This document shows, piece by piece, positions 17,087-26,517 of a stretch of 64,000 bases of DNA. Position 1 is the stretch's first letter; each line of letters starts with the position of its first letter. The position numbers and the translations under genes were made by a program. The stretch is taken from the NCBI RefSeq assembly GCF_005877905.1, contig NZ_SWDV01000037.1, forward strand, positions 1 to 64,000, given 5' to 3'. Source of the DNA: Pseudomonas nicosulfuronedens (lineage in GTDB: Bacteria > Pseudomonadota > Gammaproteobacteria > Pseudomonadales > Pseudomonadaceae). Under the pieces are notes generated by a model. It ran no database searches, was not told the DNA's origin, and saw nothing but the letters and a program-made list of their open reading frames with translations.

Positions 17087-18199
17087 ATGAAGCGTGTAGG
17101 TCTGATCGGTTGGCGTGGCATGGTGGGTTCGGTGCTCATGCAGCGGATGCTGGAAGAGCGGGACTTCGACCTGATCGAGCCGGTGTTCTTCACTACCTCC
17201 AACGTGGGTGGCGAAGGTCCGTCCATTGGCAAGGACATTGCCCCCCTCAAAGACGCCTACAGCATCGAGGAACTGAAAACCCTCGACGTCATCCTGACCT
17301 GCCAGGGCGGCGACTACACCAGCGAAGTCTTCCCCAAGCTGCGCGAAGCCGGCTGGCAGGGCTACTGGATCGACGCCGCCTCCAGCCTGCGCATGCAGGA
17401 TGACGCGGTGATCGTCCTCGATCCGGTGAACCGCAAGGTCATCGACAACTCGCTGGACGCCGGCACCAAGAACTACATCGGCGGCAACTGCACCGTCAGC
17501 CTGATGCTGATGGCCCTGGGCGGCCTGTTCGAAGCCGGCCTGGTCGAGTGGATGAGCGCGATGACCTATCAGGCGGCCTCGGGCGCCGGTGCGCAGAACA
17601 TGCGCGAGCTGATCAAGCAGATGGGCGCCATCAACGCTTCCGTCGCCGATGACCTGGCCAACCCGTCCAGCGCCATCCTCGACATCGATCGCAAGGTCGC
17701 CGAAGCCATCCGCAGCGACGCCATGCCCACCGAGAACTTCGGTGCGCCGCTGGCCGGCAGCCTGATCCCGTGGATCGACAAGGAACTGCCCAACGGCCAG
17801 AGCCGCGAAGAGTGGAAAGGCCAAGCGGAGACCAACAAGATCCTCGGCCGCTTCAAGAACCCGATCCCGGTTGACGGCATCTGCGTGCGCATCGGCGCCA
17901 TGCGCTGCCACAGCCAGGCGCTGACCATCAAGCTGAACAAGGATGTGCCCATTGCGGACATCGAAGGCCTGATCAGCCAGCACAACCCCTGGGTCAAGCT
18001 GATCCCGAACCAGCGCGAAATCAGCATGCGCGAACTGACTCCGGCGGCCGTCACCGGCACCCTGAGCGTTCCGGTCGGCCGTCTGCGCAAGCTCAACATG
18101 GGTACTCAGTACCTGGGCGCTTTCACCGTCGGCGACCAACTGCTGTGGGGGGCTGCCGAGCCGCTGCGCCGCATGCTGCGCATCCTGCTCGAGCGTTGA
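17087..18199 (+). CDS. asd: Aspartate-semialdehyde dehydrogenase Asd
   Basis: 370 residues, gamma-proteobacterial ASADH. It reduces aspartyl phosphate with NADPH to the semialdehyde, the branch point to lysine/diaminopimelate, threonine and methionine. The NADP loop [13 protein letters not shown] starts at about residue 4. The catalytic cysteine is Cys135 in GGNCTVSLM, and the catalytic histidine lies in the [10 protein letters not shown] region. A strong terminator follows, so asd is separated from the fimV-like gene. A Cys-less paralogue lies at 19756. Confidence 0.97.
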   Translation: MKRVGLIGWRGMVGSVLMQRMLEERDFDLIEPVFFTTSNVGGEGPSIGKDIAPLKDAYSIEELKTLDVILTCQGGDYTSEVFPKLREAGWQGYWIDAASSLRMQDDAVIVLDPVNRKVIDNSLDAGTKNYIGGNCTVSLMLMALGGLFEAGLVEWMSAMTYQAASGAGAQNMRELIKQMGAINASVADDLANPSSAILDIDRKVAEAIRSDAMPTENFGAPLAGSLIPWIDKELPNGQSREEWKGQAETNKILGRFKNPIPVDGICVRIGAMRCHSQALTIKLNKDVPIADIEGLISQHNPWVKLIPNQREISMRELTPAAVTGTLSVPVGRLRKLNMGTQYLGAFTVGDQLLWGAAEPLRRMLRILLER

Positions 18200-18230
18200 T
18201 TCCCTCCTGAGTGCTGCTGCTCCCTGGAGC

Positions 18231-18264
18231 GCACAACGCCGGCCTTGAGCCGGCGTTGTGCTTT
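18231..18264 (+). terminator. Rho-independent terminator after asd
   Basis: 13-bp perfect stem GCACAACGCCGGC (18231-18243), loop CTTGA, GCCGGCGTTGTGC (18249-18261), then TTTC. Confidence 0.88.
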
Positions 18265-18472
18265 CTGGCGCATGAGAAGTTCCCGGTGTGTAGGTGAACC
18301 GCCGCACAAAAACGTCAGTCCGTCGAGCTGTCGGCTCTTTGGCGCCGGTTTCTGTGACGCACCCGGAAAAGCCACCGGGAACCAGTCGCTATCCTCGCAG
18401 CCCGTCCATGGGGACAGGTTTCGGTGCGCCTTTTCGCGCCGGCCGACGGCAAGCAAGCAGCGGGGGGAGACA

Positions 18473-19660
18473 ATGGCTCGGTTACACAGATTGTGGTTGG
18501 CAACGGCGGTGGCCGCGGCTTTCATGCCGGGCATGGCAGGCGCCCTGGAACTGGGCGACATTTCCTCGCGAGCAGCGCTGGGGCAGACCCTCTCGGCCAA
18601 CATCGACCTGCGCGGCGTGGCTGACCTGAGCTCCGAGGAGGTCGTGGTCAGCCTGGCCTCGGCGGAAGACTTCGAACGTCTGGGCGTGGACCGCAATGTG
18701 GTCGCCAGCGGGCTGAAGTTCACCCCTGACGTCGGCAAGAACGGTCGTGGCGTCATTCGCGTCAGCTCGTCCAAGCCCATTCGCGAGCCCTACGTGAACT
18801 TTGTTCTCCAGGTTGTCTGGCCGCAGGGGCGCCTGGTGCGTGAATTCACCCTGCTGCTGGACCCGCCAACCTATGTGGCCAGCCCGGTGACGCCGCCGGC
18901 TATCGCGCCGGTGGCTGCGGTTCGCCCGCCGCAAGCGCAACCGCTGGCGCCGTCGATGGCCAATGCGCCGGCTGACAGCTATCGCATCCAGCGCAACGAT
19001 GCGCTGTGGGACATCGCTTCGCGCAATCGTCCGTCCAGCAGCGTATCGGTCATGCAGACCATGGCGGCGATGCAGCGGATGAATCCCGATGCCTTCGTCG
19101 ACGGCAACATCAATCGCCTGAAGGTCGGCCAGGTGCTGCGCCTGCCCAGCGAACAGCAGGTTCGCGAGCAAAGCCATGCTCAGGCAGTGGCCCATGTGGA
19201 AACCCAGAATTCGCAGTGGAAGGCCAAGCGCAATCCGCAACTGGCCCAGCAGGGCCGCCAGCTCGACGCCACCCACAAGGCAGAGGCGGGGAGCGCGCCG
19301 GCAAAGGCCGAAGAGCGCGACAACCTGCGGCTGATCTCCGGCCAGCCTGGCAAGGACAAGGGTAAGGTTGAGGCCGAGCAACTGGCGGTAGCCCAGGAAG
19401 GCCTGGACAGCGCACGCCGTGACGGCGATGAACTGCGCAGCCGGATCTCTGACCTGGAAAGCCAGACCCAGAAACTCAACAAGCTGATCGAGCTGAAGGA
19501 CTCGCAGATCGCCGGCCTGATCGCGCGTCTGGCCGAGCAGGATCGCGCCAGGACTCAGGGTGCTGCGCCGGCGGGCAATCCGCAGGCAGCGGCCGGGGAG
19601 GTCGCCCAGGTGGCCGCGCCATTGACCGCCCAGGCAACGGACGGTGCGCCGCGCCCCTGA
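18473..19660 (+). CDS. Short FimV-like protein, N-terminal half only
   Basis: 395 residues, clearly a paralogue of FimV at 20935. It has a signal peptide ending near GMAGA (about residue 24) and the FimV N-terminal domain (ELGDISSRAALGQ, then LVREFTLLLDPP near residue 135). A LysM-like segment follows (YRIQRNDALWDIASRNRP at about 172-189, then INRLKVGQVLRLP), and last a coiled coil (about 320-355). It stops where FimV continues into its Pro/Ala linker, so it lacks the membrane helix and the cytoplasmic TPR part. The product should be periplasmic and peptidoglycan-binding. GGGGGGAGA just before the ATG at 18473 sets the start. I know of no assigned role. Confidence 0.88.
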   Translation: MARLHRLWLATAVAAAFMPGMAGALELGDISSRAALGQTLSANIDLRGVADLSSEEVVVSLASAEDFERLGVDRNVVASGLKFTPDVGKNGRGVIRVSSSKPIREPYVNFVLQVVWPQGRLVREFTLLLDPPTYVASPVTPPAIAPVAAVRPPQAQPLAPSMANAPADSYRIQRNDALWDIASRNRPSSSVSVMQTMAAMQRMNPDAFVDGNINRLKVGQVLRLPSEQQVREQSHAQAVAHVETQNSQWKAKRNPQLAQQGRQLDATHKAEAGSAPAKAEERDNLRLISGQPGKDKGKVEAEQLAVAQEGLDSARRDGDELRSRISDLESQTQKLNKLIELKDSQIAGLIARLAEQDRARTQGAAPAGNPQAAAGEVAQVAAPLTAQATDGAPRP

Positions 19661-19755
19661 GCTGCGGCGATAGGCGGCGGAGCCCTCGATTGCTTCGCCG
19701 CCGGTGGGAGCAGTAAAGTGCTGCGCTACTTTTCCCACCGATTGTGAGACCCCGG

Positions 19756-20766
19756 ATGCCTGAAACACTCGACATCGCCGTTGTAGGCGCCACAGGACTC
19801 GTTGGCGAGGCTTTGGTCGAACTGCTGGACGAGCGCGACTTCCCTGTCGCCAACCTGTATCTGCTGGCCAGCGGCGAATCCGCCGGCAAGTCGGTGGCCT
19901 TCCGTGGGCGCAACATCCGGGTCGGCAAGCTCGATGATTTCGACTTTGCCAAGGTGCGCCTGGCCTTCCTCTCCGTGGGTGCCGAAGCCGCTGTCGACTG
20001 CGCCGCGCGAGCCGTCGCGGCTGGCTGCAGTGTGATCGATCTCAGTGGTGCATCACTGAACAATGCCGCCGCGCTGCTGGCCCAGGCCTGCGTGAATGGC
20101 GATGCCGTCGAAACCCTGCAACTTCCTGCGCTGATTGCTGCTCCGGCGGCGCCGGCGGCCGAAGTTGCTGAAGTGCTTGCCGCGCTGCGTGGCGTGCTGG
20201 AGCTTCGCCAGGTCACTGTGAGTGCCTGCCTGTCTGCTTCCGCGCTGGGGCGAGAGGGCGTGCAGGAGCTGGCGCGGCAGACCGCCGAGCTGCTCAATGC
20301 GCGTCCGCTGGAGCCGCGACTGGTGGATCGCCAATTCGCCTTCAACATGCTGGCGCAACTGGGCGGCGTCGATGAGCAGGGGTATTCCGTGGTCGAGCGC
20401 CGCGTCGCGGCAGAGCTCGCGGTGCTGTTCCCCGAGCTGAAGAGCGGTCTGAGCGTGACCTGCAGCCTGGCGCCGGTATTCTTTGGCGATACTCTGATGC
20501 TTTCCATCAAGGCGGCGGCGCCGGTTTCCCTGGCGACTGTCAGCGCCGCCCTGGACGCGGCCGAGGGCATCGAGCTGGTGGAAGACGATTACCCGACTGT
20601 CATTGGCGATGCACAGGGGCAGGATAGTGTTTACGTCGGTCGCCTACGTACCGGTCTGACAGATTCGTGCGAACTGAATTTGTGGATTGCGTCAGATAAT
20701 GTGAGAAAAGGCGCAGCCCTAAATGCTGTGAACTTGGGCGAATTGTTGATAAAACACTATCTGTAA
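19756..20766 (+). CDS. Usg-like aspartate-semialdehyde dehydrogenase paralogue, catalytic Cys missing
   Basis: 336 residues. The Rossmann start is IAVVGATGLVGEALVELL (about residues 6-23), and the ASADH C-terminal fold is present with FNMLAQLG and the final DNVRKGAALNAVNLGELL. The N-C-S/T motif that carries the catalytic cysteine in true ASADHs reads IAAPAAPAAE here, so it should be inactive as a dehydrogenase. The same loss is known in USG-1 proteins. The start at 19756 is taken instead of one four codons upstream. It lies between the short FimV-like gene and fimV; a structural or regulatory role is possible. Confidence 0.88.
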   Translation: MPETLDIAVVGATGLVGEALVELLDERDFPVANLYLLASGESAGKSVAFRGRNIRVGKLDDFDFAKVRLAFLSVGAEAAVDCAARAVAAGCSVIDLSGASLNNAAALLAQACVNGDAVETLQLPALIAAPAAPAAEVAEVLAALRGVLELRQVTVSACLSASALGREGVQELARQTAELLNARPLEPRLVDRQFAFNMLAQLGGVDEQGYSVVERRVAAELAVLFPELKSGLSVTCSLAPVFFGDTLMLSIKAAAPVSLATVSAALDAAEGIELVEDDYPTVIGDAQGQDSVYVGRLRTGLTDSCELNLWIASDNVRKGAALNAVNLGELLIKHYL

Positions 20767-20784
20767 AAGATACTTACCGAATAT

Positions 20785-20813
20785 TTGAAGAAGTATTCTA
20801 GCTTGGCAATACT
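20785..20813 (+). promoter_or_regulatory. Sigma-70-like promoter candidate for fimV
   Basis: TTGAAG (20785-20790), 17 bases, AATACT (20808-20813), in an AT-rich patch right after usg. It would give a leader of about 115 bases before fimV. Confidence 0.4.
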
Positions 20814-20934
20814 GGCCGGGAACGTCGCTGACAGGGGAAAGCACCATCCTGAAAACGGAAGGTGTAGTGGGCAGCGGCGCCCGTTAGACGTTGTTCTAAT
20901 CCAGAAAAAAGCTATTAAAACAAGGGATTAATAT

Positions 20935-23826
20935 ATGGTCCGGCTTCGCAAACTGGTGCAGGCAATCGCAGCTGCTTCGGCACTGACCTCCGGCATGGCG
21001 CATGCGCTGGGGTTGGGGGATATCCACCTGCGTTCGGCGCTGAACCAGCCGCTGGATGCCGAAATCGAGCTGGTCGAAGTTCGTGACCTGTCCGCGGCCG
21101 AGGTCATCCCGAAGCTGGCTTCGCCGGAAGACTTCAACAAGGCCGGCGTCGACCGTCAGTACTTCCTGACCGGGCTGAAGTTCACTCCCATCGTCAAGCC
21201 GAACGGCAAGAGCGTCATCCGCGTGACCTCCGACCGGCCGGTACAGGAACCCTACCTGAACTTCCTCGTGGAAGTGCTCTGGCCCAATGGCCGTCTGCTG
21301 CGCGAGTACACCGTGCTGCTGGACCCGCCACTGTATTCGCCGCAGACCGCTGCTGCCGTGCCGCGTGCGCCGATGGCCGTTCCCGCTCCGGTGGTGCGCC
21401 CGTCCGCCACTGCCGCGCCGCGTGCGACTCCCGCTCCGAGCTCCGCTCCGGCTGCCCCGTCTCGCCGCCTGGAAGGCAATGAGTACCGCACCGGCAAGAA
21501 CGACACCCTCTGGGAAATCGCCGCCCGTGCGCGCCCGGATGGCAGCGTTTCCGTCCAGCAGACCATGCTGGCGATCCAGGACCTCAACCCCGATGCCTTC
21601 CTCGGCGGCAACATCAACCGCCTGAAGAGCGGCCAGGTGCTGCGCCTGCCCGATGCCGAGCAGATCAAGGCGCGTACCCAGCCGGCTGCCGTGGCCGAAG
21701 TCAACCAGCAGTACACCGCCTGGCGTGAAGGTCGCAGCCTGCCCACCGGCGGCGCCCGTCAGCTGGATGCCACCCAGCGCGCCAACGCCGGTAACGCTCC
21801 GGCCCAGGCCGAGACCAAGGACAGCCTGCGTCTGCTTTCCGGCGAGAACGGCAAGGCCAAGGGGGGGGACAAGGGCAGCAAAGACGGCCAGGCCGTCGCT
21901 GACAAGCTGGCCGTCACCAAGGAAAGCCTCGACAGCACCCGTCGCGAGAACGACGAGCTGAGCAGCCGCATGACCGATCTGCAGAGCCAGATGGACAAGC
22001 TGCAGAAGCTCATCGCGCTGAAGGATGCACAGCTGGCCAAGCTGCAGAGCGAGCTGGGCAACGACAAGACTGTCGCCACCAATGGCGCCGCCGCCGTTCT
22101 GGCTCCCGTGCCGGGCGCCGAGTCGGCTGCCCAGCCGGCGGCTCCGGCGGTAGCAGATCAACCGGCCGCAGCGGCTCCGAGTGGCGATGCAGGCACCCCG
22201 CCGGCTCCTGCTGCCGAGGCGCAGCCGGCTCCGGCACCCGCTCCGGCACCCGCTCCGGCTCCTGCCGCAGCGGTCCCCGCGCCCGAGGCGCAGAAGCCGC
22301 AACCGGCTCCGGCTCCCGTTGTTGCACCGGTCGAGCAGGCCGAGACCAGCATCGTCGACGAGATTCTCGCCAATCCGATCTGGCTGGGCGCCATCGCCGG
22401 CAGCGCCTTGCTGGCCCTGCTGGTGCTGCTGATGATCATTTCCCGCCGTCGCGCCGCCAAGGAGCAGGAAAGCCTCGCTGCCTATGCCGGTGATGACGAG
22501 CCGCACCTCGACGACGACCTGACCCTCGCCGGCAGCGAGCTGGACACCCTGGACGTGCCGCAGGCCGCCGAGGTTGCCGCTCCGGCGCAAGCGGCGCCCG
22601 AGCGTGTTGCCGCGCAGACCAGCGATGCGCTGGGCGAGGCGGATATCTACATCGCCTACGGCCGCTTCAACCAGGCTGCCGAACTGCTGCAGGGCGCCAT
22701 CTACGACGAACCGCAGCGCACCGACCTGCGTCTGAAGCTGATGGAGGTCTATGCCGAGATTGGTGATCGCGAAGGTTTCGCCCGTCAGGAAAACGAACTG
22801 CGTGAGATCGGCGGCGCCGAACCCCAGGTCGAGCAGCTGAAGTCCCGTTACCCGGGCATGGTTACCCTGGCTGCCGTGGGTGGTGGACTGGCCGCTGCCG
22901 CGGCGGCTTCCGACGATGATCTCGATGGGTTCAGCCTGGACGACTTCACTATCGACAGCCCGTCTACTGATAGTCCGGCCGCCACTGTGGAATCCGCAGC
23001 TCAGCCCCACGGCGACCTTGACGACGCCTTCGATCTGGCGCTGGACGATCTGGAGCTGGGTGACGACAAACCCGCCGCTCCGGCCTCGCAGCAGGATGAC
23101 GAACTGTCCTTCGGCAGCTTCGACCTGGACGACGATCTGAGCCTGGGCGGCTCGCCGGCCGAGGCGCCGAGCGCCAAGGCCGAGGACGACTTCGCCTTCG
23201 ATCTGGACCTGCCGGAAGAGCCGGCTGCCAAGGTCGAGGCTCCGTCGCTGGCCGGCGATCTGGGTGACTTCTCCCTGGACCTGGACAAGGACCTGGAGAA
23301 AGACTCCCACTCCGCCCTGACTTCGGTAGAAGACGACTTCCTGCTGGGTCTGGACGATGACACCGCTTCGCTGTCCGGTGTGAGCCCCGAGGAGTTCAGC
23401 CTGGATATCGAGAGCAAGGCGCCGCAAGCCGACGACCTGCCGGATGACTTCGATCTGTCCCTCGCGGATGACGAGCCGGCACCGGCCAAGGCCGATGACA
23501 GCTTCGCCGCCCAACTGGACGAAGTCAGTGCCGAGCTCGACCGTATTTCCGCACACAACGACGAGCCGCAGGCTCCCGTCGAGTCGCTGGCAGAGGAGAG
23601 CTTCTCCGCCAGTGAACTGGATCTGCCGGGCGAGGGTGCCGACGACGAAGACGATTTCGACTTCCTCTCCGGTGCCGACGAAGCGGCCACCAAGCTCGAC
23701 CTGGCGCGTGCCTACATCGACATGGGCGACACTGAAGGCGCCCGCGACATCCTCGATGAAGTCATCACCGAGGGTAACGACAACCAGCAGCAGGAAGCTC
23801 GCGAACTGCTCGGGCGTATCGCCTGA
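20935..23826 (+). CDS. fimV: FimV/HubP polar landmark protein
   Basis: 963 residues. The order is signal peptide (1-24), FimV N-terminal domain (25-135), and LysM (about 183-236, YRTGKNDTLWEIAAR). A coiled coil (about 325-370) is followed by a Pro/Ala linker with APAPAPAPAP repeats (about 390-460). One membrane helix lies at about 482-502 before RRRAAKEQ. The long acidic cytoplasmic region has DDFSLDLD-like repeats, and the C-terminal TPR motif is KLDLARAYIDMGDTEGARDIL (about 920-963). FimV binds peptidoglycan, marks the cell pole, and is needed for type IV pilus assembly and cAMP signalling in P. aeruginosa. AAGGGAT precedes the ATG. Confidence 0.96.
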   Translation: MVRLRKLVQAIAAASALTSGMAHALGLGDIHLRSALNQPLDAEIELVEVRDLSAAEVIPKLASPEDFNKAGVDRQYFLTGLKFTPIVKPNGKSVIRVTSDRPVQEPYLNFLVEVLWPNGRLLREYTVLLDPPLYSPQTAAAVPRAPMAVPAPVVRPSATAAPRATPAPSSAPAAPSRRLEGNEYRTGKNDTLWEIAARARPDGSVSVQQTMLAIQDLNPDAFLGGNINRLKSGQVLRLPDAEQIKARTQPAAVAEVNQQYTAWREGRSLPTGGARQLDATQRANAGNAPAQAETKDSLRLLSGENGKAKGGDKGSKDGQAVADKLAVTKESLDSTRRENDELSSRMTDLQSQMDKLQKLIALKDAQLAKLQSELGNDKTVATNGAAAVLAPVPGAESAAQPAAPAVADQPAAAAPSGDAGTPPAPAAEAQPAPAPAPAPAPAPAAAVPAPEAQKPQPAPAPVVAPVEQAETSIVDEILANPIWLGAIAGSALLALLVLLMIISRRRAAKEQESLAAYAGDDEPHLDDDLTLAGSELDTLDVPQAAEVAAPAQAAPERVAAQTSDALGEADIYIAYGRFNQAAELLQGAIYDEPQRTDLRLKLMEVYAEIGDREGFARQENELREIGGAEPQVEQLKSRYPGMVTLAAVGGGLAAAAAASDDDLDGFSLDDFTIDSPSTDSPAATVESAAQPHGDLDDAFDLALDDLELGDDKPAAPASQQDDELSFGSFDLDDDLSLGGSPAEAPSAKAEDDFAFDLDLPEEPAAKVEAPSLAGDLGDFSLDLDKDLEKDSHSALTSVEDDFLLGLDDDTASLSGVSPEEFSLDIESKAPQADDLPDDFDLSLADDEPAPAKADDSFAAQLDEVSAELDRISAHNDEPQAPVESLAEESFSASELDLPGEGADDEDDFDFLSGADEAATKLDLARAYIDMGDTEGARDILDEVITEGNDNQQQEARELLGRIA

Positions 23827-23845
23827 GCCGGAAGGCTCCAGATAG

Positions 23846-24703
23846 ATGATTGAAGCAGTACCCTCAGCGGCGGCCGAATCGGCCGCCGTTGGCGTTTCCA
23901 GGATTGCCCTGGGCGTCGAATTCAAAGGCTCGCGATATCGCGGTTGGCAGCGCCAGGAAAATGGCGTGCCGACCGTGCAGGGCGCGCTGGAAAAAGCCCT
24001 GTCCCGAGTGGCTGATCACCCGGTCTCGCTGATGTGCGCAGGCCGTACCGATGCGCTGGTGCACGCGAGCGGCCAGGTGGTGCATTTCGATACCACCGCC
24101 GAGCGCTCGCTCATCGCCTGGGTCATGGGCACCAATGCCAACCTGCCCAACGACATCAGCGTGACCTGGGCCAAGGTGATGCCCGCGCATTTCCATGCGC
24201 GCTTCACCGCCATGGCGCGGCGCTATCGCTATGTGATCTACAACGACCAGATCCGCCCGGCGCACATGGCCGAGGAGGTCACCTGGAACCACCGTCCGCT
24301 GGATGTCTCGCGCATGCGCGAGGCGGCTCGCGCGCTGGTCGGCACCCACGACTTCACCTCGTTCCGTGCGGTGCAGTGCCAGGCCAAGTCGGCAGTGAAG
24401 ACAGTGCATCACCTGGAGGTGATCGAGCACGGGCGTTTCATCGTGCTGGACGTCCGCGCCAACGCCTTCCTGCATCACATGGTGCGCAACTTTGCCGGGA
24501 TGTTGATGACCATCGGTGCCGGTGAGCGCCCGGTGGAATGGGCGGCCGAAGCGCTGGCCGCGCGCGATCGGCGTGCCAGCGGTATTACTGCGCATCCTTA
24601 TGGGCTGTACCTGGTGAGCGTGGAATACCCGGAGGAATTCGTCTTGCCCCAGCGCTACCTGGGGCCACATTTCCTTTCAAGTTTGCCGGATATCGTCGGC
24701 TGA
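23846..24703 (+). CDS. truA: tRNA pseudouridine(38-40) synthase TruA
   Basis: 285 residues. It isomerises uridines 38-40 in the anticodon arm. The N-terminal GSRYRGWQRQENGVPTVQ and the motif around catalytic Asp69 (AGRTDALVHASGQVVHF) are present. Later come HARFTAMARRYRYVI and the NAFLHHMVRN block. In the catalytic motif the usual GRTDAGVHA glycine is Leu here; I recall some Pseudomonas variation at this site but cannot verify it. It follows fimV by 19 bases, with GGAAGG as ribosome site. Confidence 0.95.
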   Translation: MIEAVPSAAAESAAVGVSRIALGVEFKGSRYRGWQRQENGVPTVQGALEKALSRVADHPVSLMCAGRTDALVHASGQVVHFDTTAERSLIAWVMGTNANLPNDISVTWAKVMPAHFHARFTAMARRYRYVIYNDQIRPAHMAEEVTWNHRPLDVSRMREAARALVGTHDFTSFRAVQCQAKSAVKTVHHLEVIEHGRFIVLDVRANAFLHHMVRNFAGMLMTIGAGERPVEWAAEALAARDRRASGITAHPYGLYLVSVEYPEEFVLPQRYLGPHFLSSLPDIVG

Positions 24704-24760
24704 CGATGCCAGGGGCATTTGCTACCATCGATCGATCACTTGCCTGAAGGTTGCTGCATC

Positions 24761-25384
24761 TTGTCCGCCGTTCGCATCAAAATCTGCGGTATTACCCGAG
24801 TCGAGGATGCCCTGGCCGCCGCCGAGGCGGGCGCCGACGCCATCGGCCTGGTGTTCTACGCCAAGAGTCCGCGCGCGGTGAGCATCCAGCAAGCGCGGGC
24901 GATAGTCGCTGCGCTACCGCCCTTCGTCAGTACCGTCGGCCTGTTCGTGGACGCCAGCCGCTGCGAGTTGGGGGAGATTCTCGATGCGGTGCCGCTGGAT
25001 GTCCTGCAGTTCCATGGCGACGAGACGCCCGAGGCCTGCTCCGGCTGGCACAAGCGCTACCTCAAGGCCCTGCGGGTGAAGCCGGGTGACGACGTGGCAG
25101 CGCAGATTGCGAAATATCCACAGGCCAGCGGATTCCTCCTCGATACCTATGTGGAGGGTGTTCCTGGCGGAACCGGGCTGGCTTTCGACTGGACCCTGGT
25201 GCCGAAGGATGTGCAGCGTCCGCTGATCCTGGCAGGGGGGCTGACGGTCGCAAACGTGGCCGATGCCATTGCCCAGGTGCGCCCTTATGCCGTGGATGTG
25301 AGCGGCGGGGTGGAGGCGAGCAAGGGCATCAAGGATGCGCAGAAGATCCGCGATTTCATTGCGCAATGTCGTTCGGCGGCTTGA
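24761..25384 (+). CDS. trpF: Phosphoribosylanthranilate isomerase TrpF
   Basis: 207 residues. It is the TIM-barrel enzyme of tryptophan synthesis that performs the Amadori rearrangement of phosphoribosylanthranilate. Catalytic Cys is in VRIKICGIT and catalytic Asp in [15 protein letters not shown]; the phosphate-binding LAGGL and [14 protein letters not shown] are present. The start is taken as TTG 24761, with GAAGG upstream and the family N-terminus [11 protein letters not shown]. An earlier TTG at 24719 would add 14 residues unlike the family. No attenuator is visible upstream. Confidence 0.94.
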   Translation: MSAVRIKICGITRVEDALAAAEAGADAIGLVFYAKSPRAVSIQQARAIVAALPPFVSTVGLFVDASRCELGEILDAVPLDVLQFHGDETPEACSGWHKRYLKALRVKPGDDVAAQIAKYPQASGFLLDTYVEGVPGGTGLAFDWTLVPKDVQRPLILAGGLTVANVADAIAQVRPYAVDVSGGVEASKGIKDAQKIRDFIAQCRSAA

Positions 25385-25579
25385 CGCGGAATCTTCATGT
25401 GACGACGAGCGGCCTGCCGCCGTCCACTACCCAATCGCTGCCCTTGGGGAGCGCTGGGAGTCGTCGCAGCAGGAACAGCTGCCTGCCGACGGTCCGTATC
25501 GAATGCTGTATCCGTGGCGACGCCCCTGGCGGCGCCTTTGTTTGCGAGGGGTTCCGGCCTTGAGGTTGGAACCGCGACG

Positions 25580-25645
25580 ATGAATTTGCTCAGCGGCACG
25601 CGCAACCCATCGCGCCGTGTCACTGCACTGGAGACGAGAGCATGA
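25580..25645 (+). CDS. Possible 21-codon leader ORF coupled to accD
   Basis: ATG at 25580 opens a 21-residue frame starting [10 protein letters not shown]. Its stop TGA (25643-25645) overlaps the accD start in an ATGA arrangement. A weak GGTTGGA ribosome site precedes it. The product has no recognisable domain and is basic. It may be chance, or a leader whose translation feeds accD initiation. The rest of the 257-base trpF-accD gap shows no other gene. Confidence 0.25.
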   Translation: MNLLSGTRNPSRRVTALETRA

Positions 25646-26517
25646 GCAACTGGCTGGTAGACAAGCTGATCCCTTCCATCATGCGTTCCGAGGCGAAGAA
25701 GAGCTCGGTACCGGAAGGCCTGTGGCACAAGTGCCCGTCCTGCGAGGCGGTGCTGTACCGTCCGGAGCTGGAAAAGACCCTCGACGTCTGCCCCAAGTGC
25801 GATCACCACATGCGTATCGGCGCCCGTGCGCGCATCGATATCTTCCTCGATGAGGAAGGCCGCGAGGAGCTGGGTGCCGAGCTGGAGCCGGTGGATCGCC
25901 TGAAGTTCCGCGACAGCAAGAAGTACAAGGACCGCCTGACTGCTGCGCAGAAAGACACCGGCGAGAAGGACGCGCTGATCTCCATGAGCGGCAAGCTGAT
26001 GGGCATGCCGGTCGTGGTCAGTGCCTTCGAGTTCTCCTTCATGGGCGGCTCCATGGGTTCCATCGTTGGTGAGCGCTTCGTGCGCGCCGCCAACTACGCC
26101 CTGGAAAACCGTTGCCCGATGATCTGCTTCTCCGCCTCGGGTGGCGCGCGCATGCAGGAAGCGCTGATTTCCCTGATGCAGATGGCCAAGACCTCCGCCG
26201 CGCTGGCCCGTCTGCGCGAAGAAGGCATCCCGTTCATCTCCGTGCTGACCGATCCGGTCTATGGCGGCGTATCCGCGAGCCTGGCGATGCTCGGCGATGT
26301 GATCGTCGGCGAGCCACGCGCCCTGATCGGCTTCGCCGGGCCGCGCGTGATCGAGCAGACCGTGCGCGAGAAGCTGCCGGAAGGCTTCCAGCGCAGCGAG
26401 TTCCTGCTGGAGCACGGCGCCATCGACATGATCGTCCACCGTGCCGAGCTGCGCCCGCGTCTGGCGAAGGTTCTGGCCAAGTTCACCCACACTCCCAGCG
26501 CCGCACTCGCAGGATGA
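25642..26517 (+). CDS. accD: Acetyl-CoA carboxylase carboxyltransferase subunit beta AccD
   Basis: 291 residues. The N-terminal zinc ribbon has CPSC and CPKC pairs spaced as in AccD (about residues 33-55). The crotonase-fold carboxyltransferase domain has [12 protein letters not shown], the oxyanion-hole ASGGARMQE and the YGGVSAS glycine block. With AccA it transfers CO2 from carboxybiotin to acetyl-CoA, the first step of fatty-acid synthesis. Its stop overlaps the folC start (ATGA), a conserved accD-folC coupling. A small upstream ORF overlaps its start. Confidence 0.98.
   Translation: MSNWLVDKLIPSIMRSEAKKSSVPEGLWHKCPSCEAVLYRPELEKTLDVCPKCDHHMRIGARARIDIFLDEEGREELGAELEPVDRLKFRDSKKYKDRLTAAQKDTGEKDALISMSGKLMGMPVVVSAFEFSFMGGSMGSIVGERFVRAANYALENRCPMICFSASGGARMQEALISLMQMAKTSAALARLREEGIPFISVLTDPVYGGVSASLAMLGDVIVGEPRALIGFAGPRVIEQTVREKLPEGFQRSEFLLEHGAIDMIVHRAELRPRLAKVLAKFTHTPSAALAG

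Noticed and set aside
22218-22275. Tandem repeat as a phase-variable tract in fimV
   Set aside because: The APAPAP repeats are in-frame Pro/Ala linker codons with mixed codon use, and no unit is out of multiples of three. Length variation would not switch the frame.
20896-23925. 1009-residue ORF antisense to fimV
   Set aside because: Low-complexity Gly/Arg/Val/Gln-rich translation that mirrors fimV codons. Typical antisense artefact in high-GC DNA, with no ribosome site or domain.
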